Assembly (NCBI GenBank): GCA_009903855.1
Contig: WYEK01000027.1
Coordinates: 1-54,282 of the forward strand
DNA length: 54,282 nucleotides
Origin: Thermocrinis sp.
GTDB lineage: Bacteria > Aquificota > Aquificia > Aquificales > Aquificaceae
Direction: 5' to 3'
The notes below the pieces were generated by a model. The model saw only the letters and a program-made list of their open reading frames with translations, did no database searches and was not told the origin of the DNA. Positions 39,617 through 48,052 of this stretch are shown here, piece by piece (position 1 is the first letter of the stretch; every line of letters begins with the position of its first letter). Position numbers and translations under genes: made by a program.

Positions 39617-40649
39617 GGGACGCTCCTTTAAGTATTTTAAAGCTTTCTAAGATCTCATCCCCCAAAGGCTCCCCTAGTATCACCTTTTCCTCGTCTTTTA
39701 CCTTTATTATCACCTCTGCAGGTTCCCTCTTTGAGTACCTGCAGACCACGCCCGCTATTAGGGGGTACTCTTCCTCCTTTGGCACTCCTTTAATTATAAC
39801 AAGGGTGCCCTGTTGGTCCTTTCTCTGGGCATAGCCATAACGGTTTTTAAAACCACTCAGAAAATTAACCTCTCCCTCGTTCCTTGCTACCACAAGCTTG
39901 ACGCCGGAGGGAAGTCTTAGGTGCCTTCCCACAGATAAAAGGACAAGGTCTTCCCTTGTTATGGAGCCCTCCCTCTCCAAGGTCTCTTTAAACTTTAAGG
40001 CATAGTTGGGGTCTGTTAGGTAGCAACATCCTCCAGCGGGCTGTTCGTAATCTATGCCATACTTTTTTGCAAGGTTTATTTGCACCTTCCTGCCTCTTCC
40101 CTTTATGTCCAGTAGTTTCTCCCGGTCTACCCAACCCATCTTTTCCGGCACCGTTGGTGGAAGTAGCTTAGCGGATAAAGGTCTGAGGACATAGCCTTCC
40201 AAACCCGCCTCTTTTTCTATAAGCTTTAGTATGGGTAGCCTCTGGCTCATGGGTCTTTGACCCACCACTTCCCCGGTGATCACAAAGTGATAGCCCTCCC
40301 TGTCCATTATTTCCTTTGCCTTTCTCAGCATCATTATCCGGCAGTCTATGCACGGATTTACGTTTTTACCGTAGCCGTACTTTGGCTTCAGCAGTACATT
40401 AAAGTACTCTTCAGATATATCTACAATTTCAACGGGCACGCCCAACTGCGCCGCAGCCTTTAGGGCTGGGTTCATATGCTGGGAACCGTCCTCTTTTTTT
40501 ATTCCCAACCTTCTCTTGTGCTCAGTTATACAAAAGCCCGTGTAAAAGTGCAGGGCGTGGACAAAAATACCCTGCTCCTGCACTAACTTTATTGCCAGTG
40601 TGCTATCTAATCCACCCGAAAGCAGTGCTAAAGCCTTTATCTGGCTCAT
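39603..40649 (-). CDS. PP-loop ATPase of the ThiI/MnmA type (tRNA thiolation-like)
   Basis: A 348-residue enzyme with an N-terminal PP-loop (LLSGGLDSTLA, 9-19) that would adenylate its substrate, then a CxxC (NPCIDCRIMML, about 100-110) and GGCCYLTDP near residue 210, cysteines that could bind persulfide or an Fe-S cluster. The C-terminal 120 residues resemble the NFACT-R/DUF814 RNA-binding region (FLSGFKNRYGYAQRKDQQGT). The likely role is sulfur insertion into tRNA; the exact product is unknown. It lies between iscU and a TusA-like gene, with 4- and 14-bp overlaps. Confidence 0.8.
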   Translation of the reverse strand: MSQIKALALLSGGLDSTLAIKLVQEQGIFVHALHFYTGFCITEHKRRLGIKKEDGSQHMNPALKAAAQLGVPVEIVDISEEYFNVLLKPKYGYGKNVNPCIDCRIMMLRKAKEIMDREGYHFVITGEVVGQRPMSQRLPILKLIEKEAGLEGYVLRPLSAKLLPPTVPEKMGWVDREKLLDIKGRGRKVQINLAKKYGIDYEQPAGGCCYLTDPNYALKFKETLEREGSITREDLVLLSVGRHLRLPSGVKLVVARNEGEVNFLSGFKNRYGYAQRKDQQGTLVIIKGVPKEEEYPLIAGVVCRYSKREPAEVIIKVKDEEKVILGEPLGDEILESFKILKGASHGVG

Positions 40650-41107
40650 AGGGATAGGAACTCAAACTCGGTCTTTTCTTCCTCTTGCTCTTCGTAGCAG
40701 TCGGGAATCTTTTCCGCCTCTTCAAGCCTACCCTGCTTTATGAGGTAATCCTTGATGGCCACATGCAGGGTTTCCAAGCCCAAGTTGGTGCAATGGATCT
40801 TTTGAGGAGGAAGTCCGCCCAGCTCTTCAAAGATGTCCTTGTAGGTTAGGTTGAGGGCATAGTCTATGGTCTTGCCTTTGACCATCTCTGTAAGCATAGA
40901 AGAAACCGCTATAGCGGAGCCACAGCCGAAGGTTTTAAACCTCACATCCTCTATAACATCTGTCTCTGGGTTTACCTTTATGGTAAATAGCATGGCGTCT
41001 CCGCAGGCGGGGTTTCCACACTGCCCAATGCCGTTGGCATCTTCCAAAACACCCACATTCCTTGGGTTCAAAAAGTGATCTAATACTTTTTCGCTGTATT
41101 CAAACAT
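40646..41107 (-). CDS. iscU: Iron-sulfur cluster scaffold IscU
   Basis: Assembles 2Fe-2S clusters. The ligands are C35 (GNPACGDAM), C62 (FGCGSAIAVSS) and C106 (KIHCTNLG), with the conserved D37 and H105. The chaperone-binding loop reads LPPQK. It closely resembles Aquifex IscU. Length is 153 residues including an acidic C-terminal tail (EEQEEEKTEFEFLSL). AAGGAGGTG precedes ATG. It is the first gene of the operon iscU, PP-loop ATPase, TusA-like, DUF1858-like, nfu, aroE. Confidence 0.96.
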   Translation of the reverse strand: MFEYSEKVLDHFLNPRNVGVLEDANGIGQCGNPACGDAMLFTIKVNPETDVIEDVRFKTFGCGSAIAVSSMLTEMVKGKTIDYALNLTYKDIFEELGGLPPQKIHCTNLGLETLHVAIKDYLIKQGRLEEAEKIPDCYEEQEEEKTEFEFLSL

Positions 41108-41137
41108 GGCTTACACCTCCTTACTTTGATGGATTTT

Positions 41138-41177
41138 ATTTTAGGGAAAAAACAAAAGGTAGCAATGATAATTATCA
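41138..41177 (-). promoter_or_regulatory. iscU promoter with a 12-bp palindrome at the -35
   Basis: On the minus strand, TTGCTA (41165-41160), a 16-bp spacer and TAAAAT (41143-41138) form a promoter for iscU. A perfect palindrome, TGATAATTATCA (41166-41177), touches the -35 and includes the leuS stop. Its half-site resembles Fur-box halves (GATAAT), but with no central base. It may be an operator for an iron or Fe-S regulator; chance is possible in AT-rich DNA. Confidence 0.4.
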
Positions 41178-42983
41178 AGGAGTAAGCTCAGAAATTTTAG
41201 CCCTCAAAAGTTCCACAGGGTCCTCCAAACTCAGCCCCAGATACTCCAAGAACTTCTCAATGCTTACCCACCTTTTCAGAACCATACCTTGGGTGATAAG
41301 CCTTTCAAAGGGTTCTGAGTCCTTCACAAGCCCCAGGTCAAAGAGAAACTTCTGGAAGAACCGGGCATACAGAAGGTGCAAAACCGCATGCTCTATGCCA
41401 CCTATGTAGTAATCCACTGGCATCCAGCTTTCCACCTTCTTGGGGTCAAAGGGCAGTTTGTCGTTCTTCGGATCGCAGTAACGCAGGAAATACCAAGAAG
41501 AATCAAAGAAGGTGTCCATGGTGTCCGTTTCCCTTTTGGCGGGCCCTCCGCACTTGGGACAGGTGGTATTTACCCAATCCTCCACCTTCTCTAAAGGATT
41601 TCCATGTCCGGTGATCTCCACCTTTTCGGGCAGTAAAACAGGGAGTTGATCCTCTGGCACTGGCACAGTGCCACAGCTTGGACAGTAAATTATGGGAATG
41701 GGTGTACCCCAGTATCTTTGGCGGGATATGTTCCAATCCCTCAGCCTGTATGTGATTTTGAAGTCCGCCAGACCCTTCTCCTTTAGCCACTGGGTTATCT
41801 CCACTTTTGCCCTCTCCGAGTCCATTCCGTCAAAGGGTCCGGAGTTTATGAGAATACCAGGATCTTTGTAGGCTTTGCCCTCTGGCAATTCTGAGTCTTT
41901 GGGTTTGACTACCACCTTTATGGGAAGGTTGTACTTTTGGGCAAACTCATAGTCCCTTTGGTCGTGGGCGGGCACGCACATGATCGCCCCAGTGCCATAC
42001 TCATAGAGCACATAGTTGGCGGTCCATACGGGAATCAGCTCACCGTTGGCAGGGTTTTTCGCGTACACTCCAAGAAATACACCCTCCTTTTCCTCTTGGG
42101 TCCCTCTCTCCCTTGAGGACATGTGCTTCATTTTGTTGACAAACTCCTCCACCTCTTTCAGCCTACCTCCCCTCTTGGCAAGGGTCAAAGTTAGTGGATG
42201 CTCGGGTGCCAGCACCAAGAAGGTGGCACCAAAAACTGTGTCCGGTCTCGTGGTAAAGACCTCTATGGGTAATTCGTCCACATAGAACTTTATTACCGCA
42301 CCTTCGGACCTACCTATCCAGTTTCTTTGCTGGAGGATCACCCTTTCGGGCCACTTCCCTTCCAAGAGCTTTAGGTCTTCCAAAAGTCTCTCCGCATAAT
42401 CGGTGATCTTTATGTACCAAGAGGGCACGTTTCTCCTTATCACGGGCGTCCCACAACGCCAACACTTGCCCTCTATAACCTGCTCGTTTGCAAGGACCGT
42501 CTCATCGTTAGGGCACCAATTAACCTCCGCATCCTTTCTATAGACCAAGCCCTTTTCATAAAGCTTTAAAAAGATCCACTGGTTCCATTTGTAATACTCT
42601 GGTTCGCAGGTGGCAATCTCCCTGTCCCAATCGTAGGAAAAACCCAAGCTCTTGAGTTGCTCTCTCATGTAGTTTATGTTTTCCTTGGTCCATTGGGCGG
42701 GATGCACTCCGTGTTTTAGCGCGGCGTTTTCCGCAGGCAGACCAAAGGCGTCCCATCCCATAGGATGCAAAACCCTTTTACCCTTCATCCTCAAAAAGCG
42801 CGCCAGGGCATCCCCAATGGTGTAGTTTCTAACATGACCCATGTGGATGCGCCCCGACGGGTATGGAAACATTTCAAGCACATAGACCTTGTTCTCTCCC
42901 TCCTCTACCTTAAAAACTCCAAGCTCCTCCCAGTGCCTTTGCCACTTCTGTTCTATCTCCCTTGGATTGTAGCTTTTTTCCAT
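41175..42983 (-). CDS. leuS: Leucyl-tRNA synthetase, alpha subunit (split enzyme)
   Basis: Charges tRNA-Leu. This 602-residue chain holds the N-terminal catalytic half: HMGH (47-50) in place of HIGH, two zinc-site CxxC pairs (CWRCGTP; CPSC...CPKCGGP), the CP1 editing domain at about 220-410 (TTRPDTVFG; VPAHDQRDYEFA) and the LITQGMV segment close to the end. The KMSKS loop and anticodon-binding domain are absent. The family split is known in Aquifex aeolicus, whose beta subunit is a separate gene; no beta gene occurs here. A TATAAT lies eight bases before ATG, with no SD. Confidence 0.95.
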   Translation of the reverse strand: MEKSYNPREIEQKWQRHWEELGVFKVEEGENKVYVLEMFPYPSGRIHMGHVRNYTIGDALARFLRMKGKRVLHPMGWDAFGLPAENAALKHGVHPAQWTKENINYMREQLKSLGFSYDWDREIATCEPEYYKWNQWIFLKLYEKGLVYRKDAEVNWCPNDETVLANEQVIEGKCWRCGTPVIRRNVPSWYIKITDYAERLLEDLKLLEGKWPERVILQQRNWIGRSEGAVIKFYVDELPIEVFTTRPDTVFGATFLVLAPEHPLTLTLAKRGGRLKEVEEFVNKMKHMSSRERGTQEEKEGVFLGVYAKNPANGELIPVWTANYVLYEYGTGAIMCVPAHDQRDYEFAQKYNLPIKVVVKPKDSELPEGKAYKDPGILINSGPFDGMDSERAKVEITQWLKEKGLADFKITYRLRDWNISRQRYWGTPIPIIYCPSCGTVPVPEDQLPVLLPEKVEITGHGNPLEKVEDWVNTTCPKCGGPAKRETDTMDTFFDSSWYFLRYCDPKNDKLPFDPKKVESWMPVDYYIGGIEHAVLHLLYARFFQKFLFDLGLVKDSEPFERLITQGMVLKRWVSIEKFLEYLGLSLEDPVELLRAKISELTP

Positions 42984-42991
42984 AGGCTAAA

Positions 42992-42997
42992 ATTATA
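42992..42997 (-). promoter_or_regulatory. -10 hexamer for leuS, leaderless spacing
   Basis: A perfect TATAAT on the minus strand ends eight bases before the leuS ATG; no SD is seen. It lies in the 28-bp gap after the last pel-operon gene, so leuS has its own promoter but may also receive readthrough. Confidence 0.45.
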
Positions 42998-43011
42998 AAA
43001 TAGCGATTGAA

Positions 43012-44049
43012 CTAATTATTACCAGAGTAAAGCCTTTTGGCTACATCCCGAGCAAAGTAAGGGTCTCCCGTTCCCAAAGCAAGCTCCAAAAGGAAGGTCC
43101 TGTATTCAAGGCTTTGGCTCAGGTATAGGTTTTCAAGGATCAGCCTTTTCAAAGTTTCATAATCCTTTGCCCAAAGGGCGCGCTTCATAACCTCCTTTTC
43201 CAAGTATAGCCTTTCCTCGGGTGTCAAAGGAAGGCTTTCCTTCATATATTCCCTAAAGGAAAGATAGTTTTCTTTGGTAAGCCCTACTTCTATGAGCCTT
43301 TTTATCAGACTGTGCCTTTCCGCTGGTGGAAGTTCCTGATAGTAGGTTTTTGCATAGTTAAAAGCCTTTTGTAGATTTCCCGAGAGCAGTGCAAGGTTAA
43401 TGGCGTCTTTTACAAAAGCTTTACCCTTCTTTTCCACCAACACATCCGCAAACCTTGAAGCAATTGCATAGTTTTTGAAGGCTATTGAGTAATAGAAGGC
43501 CTTTTCAACCCAAAAAAGGTTTCCCGTTCTTTCCGCCAATACAGTGGAAGTTCTGTATGCAATCTCAGGAATGTCCATACTCTCCGCTTCCTTGAAGGCT
43601 TTTTCCAAGGAGCCTGTGTCCGTTTTTAGTTTTATGTAAAGACTCAAAAGCTTTTCCATCTCGTTTTTTATACTCTTCTTTTGTTCTTCGTCTTTGGCGG
43701 AGAAATACTCCGTCTTTAGCAGTTGGTACTTTAAAAACAATATCTCCGGGTCATTGGGATGTTTCCTCTCCATTTCTGAAACTACTTCTATAGCGTCTTT
43801 AGTCCTACCTACCCTAATGTAGGACTTGACTAGGGCGTCGTATATATCCACTGAAGGGTTCGTCCTTAAAAGGGCTCTGTAGTAGGCAAGGGTTAGGTCT
43901 GTGTTTATCTCCACAGACTCGGGCAGATATCCTTCTAACTTGCCTTTTGGAAAAAGCAGGACCGCCACCAGAAGTGCGGTCAGAATTATTCCCACATAAT
44001 CCCTTATTGAAAAGGCTTTAATCAGTGCATACCGCTTTGATGTCTGCAT
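43012..44049 (-). CDS. Membrane-anchored TPR protein of the pel operon
   Basis: A 345-residue protein with one membrane helix near the N-terminus (about 20-37, YVGIILTALLVAVLLFP) and then a chain of helical TPR-like repeats (LAYYRALLRTNP, YDALVKSYIRVGRTKDAIEV, ILFLKYQLLKTEY and others). I chose ATG 44049 because GGGAGG lies seven bases before it; ATG/upstream codons to 44073 lack one. It starts 32 bp inside pelA, so it belongs to the Pel operon. It is not a standard pel gene. It may be a periplasmic scaffold, like the TPR part of PelB or PelE, that links inner-membrane synthase and outer-membrane pore. Confidence 0.75.
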   Translation of the reverse strand: MQTSKRYALIKAFSIRDYVGIILTALLVAVLLFPKGKLEGYLPESVEINTDLTLAYYRALLRTNPSVDIYDALVKSYIRVGRTKDAIEVVSEMERKHPNDPEILFLKYQLLKTEYFSAKDEEQKKSIKNEMEKLLSLYIKLKTDTGSLEKAFKEAESMDIPEIAYRTSTVLAERTGNLFWVEKAFYYSIAFKNYAIASRFADVLVEKKGKAFVKDAINLALLSGNLQKAFNYAKTYYQELPPAERHSLIKRLIEVGLTKENYLSFREYMKESLPLTPEERLYLEKEVMKRALWAKDYETLKRLILENLYLSQSLEYRTFLLELALGTGDPYFARDVAKRLYSGNN

Positions 44050-46714
44050 GTTTTCCTCCCTTGAACTCAACAACCCCAGGGTCGTAGGCTTTTCCGTTTA
44101 CGAACACTTTGCAAGAGGTTTCCAAACGAACCTCCAAAGGCAAGTAGGAGCTTAGCCTTAGGCTATACTCTTTTCCTTTTCTTTCAAAGTTTTCCACATA
44201 GCCATTAGAGTATAAAAGTGCAAACTTTGGCTTTTGGGAGGAAAAGACCAGATAGTAGTCCCCCGAACCATCCAAGAAGAGATAGTTGTAGCCATCCTTT
44301 CCTTCCCTGTAGCCCACCACTCCCTTGCTCTTTTCTGTGTCCGGATAGCCCCATTCCTTTGGATACCTCAGGGTCCTCAATCCGCCAGCGTTTTTTACCC
44401 TAAAGCCCTCTTCCCATCTCATTACTGCAGTTTGTCTGAAGTCCAAAACCCACCTACTATACTCGGACAAAAACATGGGACTTACTTCTCTTGATAGAGC
44501 CCAATCGTAAACCCTTTTCAAAGCGTTCAAAGAGGCCAACTTTTGCCCTGAATAAAAGTGATAATAAATAGAGATAGGCTTTAGCCTTCTTGGGTTTTCT
44601 GTAAGCTCAAAGGTCTGTATAACATTTAAATAGCCCCAGAAGGGGCTCGTCCAAAGGTTTGTGTATATGTTTTCGTTCTGTACGGGAGCATAGATCTGAA
44701 AGTAGGGTCCATAATTGACACCGGAGGGACCTATGTTCTTCAGAAAGGGCTCCTGCTGGGTTATGGTGGTCAAACCTCCATTAACGTTAAAAATGCCAAG
44801 CTGGTAAGTTTGCCTTAGCTGTTCTCTGTTTGGGTTGCATTCGCCCGTCCAGAGGAAAACTCTAACTTTTTTTCCAAGGTCATTCAAAACTTCTCTGTTG
44901 ATCCATTCTATTGAACCCTTTATTTCACTGTCCCAGTTGAGGTTATAGCCTTTTATTGGGAGGTTGTAGCCGTAAGGTAGCTCCCTTTTTCTGTATTTGG
45001 GTTGCCAGTCAAAAGGATGGGAAAAGCTGTGGCTTGCGGGTTCAACCCACTCAAGTGAAAACATGCCCTTTGCTATGTTTATTAACCTCTCTGACTTATC
45101 CGGATACAGTCCATCCTTGGAAACCTCTCCCACTATTAAAGAAACAGTATGCGGAATGGGATACCTTTTTATTATTTCGTCCCTTATTACCTCTCCCGTG
45201 GTTTTGGAAGGGTCAAATTCTGCGTTTCCAAAGAAGACATCTCCATCTATATGGGCGGTAAGTATTCTTCCACCGTTTTGGGTGGTAAGGTCAGGAATCA
45301 AAAGGGTGGTCCCAAAGACCTTTTTAAACACCTCAAAAGGGTCAAAGCTCCACAACTCCTCTGAGTTCAAAAGGGACTCATTAACTGCGTATCCCCCCCA
45401 ATCAAAGAGGGCAAAAGGATGGTGTTTTTGTCCGAGGGAGTTTTCCACCTCAACCATGGGTGTTCCCTTTTCTGCAATTAACAGAGTATCCGTATAGGAT
45501 ACTTTTATTGGTGCCTCAAAGCCCCTGTTTTCCTTCGGTCTTATCAACCTAAAAGGGTTTATAGACCTTTCTCTGTTCCTTTCCGCCCTTACGCCAAAGG
45601 CTCTATAAAATTTTTCATCGTAGGGCAATGAATTCAAAAAGAATAGCTTTAAACCCTCTTCCTTTGCCTTTATCAACCAATCGATTAATTTTTCGTCAAT
45701 CTTTCCTAGAAAACCAACCATTACGCCCGCATAGCCAAGCTCTGGGTAAATTTCGGGCAACCCCTCTTCTATGTCAAACATCTCTGACACAAAGCCCAGG
45801 TATTCAAGCACCATAGATGTGAACCTGTGAGTGGGTTCATACTGGGCTACCGGATTTTCCTTTGAACTATAGAGGATGGCAATCTTTCTTGGAATTAAAA
45901 AACAGAGAGAATATCCAACCCTTGAAAGATCCCTATCTGCCACGTATGGAACAAACCCAAGCTCTGCGATCTTTCTAACGAGCTCCTTTGCCTTCTTTTT
46001 GTCCCTTGGGTCTGCGTAATCCACCACTATGACAGGAATGCCATAGGACTTTATCCTGTTTAGCTGGTCCAGTAGCCACTTTCTTTCCTCTTCAGAAACT
46101 GTTCTGTATCCTTTTTTTGCATCAAGCCCACTAAAAAGGCTCTCCACCAAAACGCCATTTACGTCGTCTTTTACCCTATCTATAAACTCAAAGCCCCTGT
46201 TTAAAACTATCAGTTTGTCGGGATACCTTTTCCTTAGCTCCTTTACAAAATCCACAAGGGCGTCTTGAAAGTCTTTCCACTCTTCTTTTTTGGCGGAAAG
46301 TTGGTATGAATCTAAGGTGTCCAAAAAGAACCCATCAAAACCTCTGTCCGCAATCCTTTTTGCCACCGCTTCCAAGAGGAACTGTCTGTATTCTTTATTC
46401 CTCACATCCGCCACTAAAGACTTCCACATGGGATTTGTCCCGATGGAATACTTTTTAAGGTCTTTGTAATAGTCCCTGTAGGTTTCTATCTCTCCTACGC
46501 TCATATAACCTATGAGTTTTGCCCTCTTTTTTTGATAAAAGCCCTTTTCCTTCAGAACCTCCATATAAGGGTTATCCGCATCCAGCACGACCCAATCGTA
46601 GGCATAGAGCACATCATCGGGCAAAGGTTTGTGATGATAGTAAAGTAGCACACATTTTAATTCCTGCGCCAACAAACTACTCACGAAGAGCAAAAGTCCT
46701 ATAATGAACATCAT
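44018..46714 (-). CDS. pelA: PelA: polysaccharide deacetylase/glycoside hydrolase
   Basis: Periplasmic enzyme that trims and deacetylates Pel polymer. A signal peptide (about 1-17) leads to a GH-type endo-galactosaminidase domain (about 18-270) with IGYMSVGE, D132 (FFLDTLD) and E191 (VLVESLFSG) as likely catalytic residues. A deacetylase domain follows, with the metal ligands D490 and D492 (HIDGD) and H562 and H566 (SHSFSH). The spacing D-x-D to H-x3-H (72 residues) equals that of Pseudomonas PelA as I recall it (D528/D530, H600/H604). Length is 898 residues, close to the 948 of Pseudomonas. Overlaps pelG by 38 bp. Confidence 0.93.
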   Translation of the reverse strand: MMFIIGLLLFVSSLLAQELKCVLLYYHHKPLPDDVLYAYDWVVLDADNPYMEVLKEKGFYQKKRAKLIGYMSVGEIETYRDYYKDLKKYSIGTNPMWKSLVADVRNKEYRQFLLEAVAKRIADRGFDGFFLDTLDSYQLSAKKEEWKDFQDALVDFVKELRKRYPDKLIVLNRGFEFIDRVKDDVNGVLVESLFSGLDAKKGYRTVSEEERKWLLDQLNRIKSYGIPVIVVDYADPRDKKKAKELVRKIAELGFVPYVADRDLSRVGYSLCFLIPRKIAILYSSKENPVAQYEPTHRFTSMVLEYLGFVSEMFDIEEGLPEIYPELGYAGVMVGFLGKIDEKLIDWLIKAKEEGLKLFFLNSLPYDEKFYRAFGVRAERNRERSINPFRLIRPKENRGFEAPIKVSYTDTLLIAEKGTPMVEVENSLGQKHHPFALFDWGGYAVNESLLNSEELWSFDPFEVFKKVFGTTLLIPDLTTQNGGRILTAHIDGDVFFGNAEFDPSKTTGEVIRDEIIKRYPIPHTVSLIVGEVSKDGLYPDKSERLINIAKGMFSLEWVEPASHSFSHPFDWQPKYRKRELPYGYNLPIKGYNLNWDSEIKGSIEWINREVLNDLGKKVRVFLWTGECNPNREQLRQTYQLGIFNVNGGLTTITQQEPFLKNIGPSGVNYGPYFQIYAPVQNENIYTNLWTSPFWGYLNVIQTFELTENPRRLKPISIYYHFYSGQKLASLNALKRVYDWALSREVSPMFLSEYSRWVLDFRQTAVMRWEEGFRVKNAGGLRTLRYPKEWGYPDTEKSKGVVGYREGKDGYNYLFLDGSGDYYLVFSSQKPKFALLYSNGYVENFERKGKEYSLRLSSYLPLEVRLETSCKVFVNGKAYDPGVVEFKGGKHADIKAVCTD

Positions 46715-48050
46715 TCAAGAACCTCCTTAGGTATTCCATACCCAATATCATAGAAAACATTAAAGCAAACATATAGCCATAACCGTAAAAGTATGCTCCC
46801 AGAAATTGAGTTAGGAGTGTAAAGACAAAGTTTAGCAAGGCAAAAGTAAAAGTCATTTTAACCAGCTCCCTCCTTAGGTCAAAGTAAGAAAGAAGGGCAT
46901 AAATAACTATGTATCCCATCAGGAATACATTGGCAACGAGAAAAATCTCAAACAGTGGAATGTAGGCGGTTGGCAGTTTAAGAAACCTAAATATATACTC
47001 GTGAATGAAGATGAGCAGTATGGCAGTAAGGGCTTGAAACCTCAAAGTTTCAAAAAAGGCTGAGCGGGCACTTTCTATCATCTTGTTTGCGAACCTGTAA
47101 AGGTCATCTAACCTTCCCCAAGTTCTGACCGCCTTGTAGTACGCGTCGTAGTTATCAAAAAACTCCAACTCAATCTTCAGAAAAGCCACCGCAAAACCGG
47201 GCACTATTGAAATAAGAGCCAGGGTAAAGGGCACATCGTAAATGACAGACGCCTTCATGTTCCCCAGCACATGGCTTCCCGTTATTGGGTTGTACCAAAA
47301 CACATACTTGTCTATCCAAAGACCTAAGTTGGCAAAAAATCCGGTTAGCATCAAGCTTTTGTAAAGCCTATCCTTTTTCAAAAAATCAAACTCCAGAAGT
47401 TTTTGGGACCTATAGTCCCTTGCAACTCTGAAAAGTATTAAAGATAGCAGTAAGGTCTGACTAAAATAAAAGCTAATCATAAGCCAGATTAATCCAAGGT
47501 TTGATAGAAAAATTACCCCAAGCCCTGCTATTGAGTACGAGATAGCAAAAGATACGAATATGTGCTTGTAGCTCTTCAATCCAGTAAGTAAAGCGTTCAC
47601 TACCCAAAGAACGGAAAGGGTAGCAACGGTAAAGCTGAATATCACGTGGTAATAGTACGGATATCCCTTAAAGAAGAAAAAAGACAGCAGAAGGGCTATC
47701 AAGAAGCTGTAGCTTGCGGTCAGTATTGCCACACCGTGGGTGTTTGGAAGAACCCTTTCAAACTCCTTTTCAAAGAGCCTGTCGGATATATACCTTGTAA
47801 AGGAAAGCTGGAAAAAGCCCGAAAGAATCAGGCTCAAGGAAACGCTGTAGGTGATGTAGATCTGGTATTTGATTAAAGTATCGCTTGCGCCCCAAAGTTT
47901 TTCCGCTATGTAGGCGGATATAAAAATGCTGAGTATGGCAAAGAGCCAATTGCCTGTCCCCAGGACCGCAGAGTAGCCCACCGCCAAAAGGACTCTTCCC
48001 AGCTTTCCCTCTCTGTAAAGCCTTCTTAACTCTAAAGAAATGCCCGCCAT
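46677..48050 (-). CDS. pelG: PelG: inner-membrane polysaccharide transporter
   Basis: Polytopic membrane protein of 457 residues with about 12 helices, of the MOP/Wzx kind, expected to form the inner-membrane channel for Pel with PelD, PelE and PelF. It begins MAGISLELRRLYREG, like known PelG. YKAVRTWGRLDDLYRFANKMIESARSAF is split by cytosolic loops typical of the family. ATG is 2 bp after the pelF stop. The end overlaps pelA by 38 bp. Confidence 0.92.
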   Translation of the reverse strand: MAGISLELRRLYREGKLGRVLLAVGYSAVLGTGNWLFAILSIFISAYIAEKLWGASDTLIKYQIYITYSVSLSLILSGFFQLSFTRYISDRLFEKEFERVLPNTHGVAILTASYSFLIALLLSFFFFKGYPYYYHVIFSFTVATLSVLWVVNALLTGLKSYKHIFVSFAISYSIAGLGVIFLSNLGLIWLMISFYFSQTLLLSLILFRVARDYRSQKLLEFDFLKKDRLYKSLMLTGFFANLGLWIDKYVFWYNPITGSHVLGNMKASVIYDVPFTLALISIVPGFAVAFLKIELEFFDNYDAYYKAVRTWGRLDDLYRFANKMIESARSAFFETLRFQALTAILLIFIHEYIFRFLKLPTAYIPLFEIFLVANVFLMGYIVIYALLSYFDLRRELVKMTFTFALLNFVFTLLTQFLGAYFYGYGYMFALMFSMILGMEYLRRFLNDVHYRTFALRE

Positions 48051-48052
48051 GG

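Noticed and set aside
44956..45497. Overlapping plus-strand frames opposite pelA
   Set aside because: They have no SD or family and lie over conserved PelA deacetylase codons.
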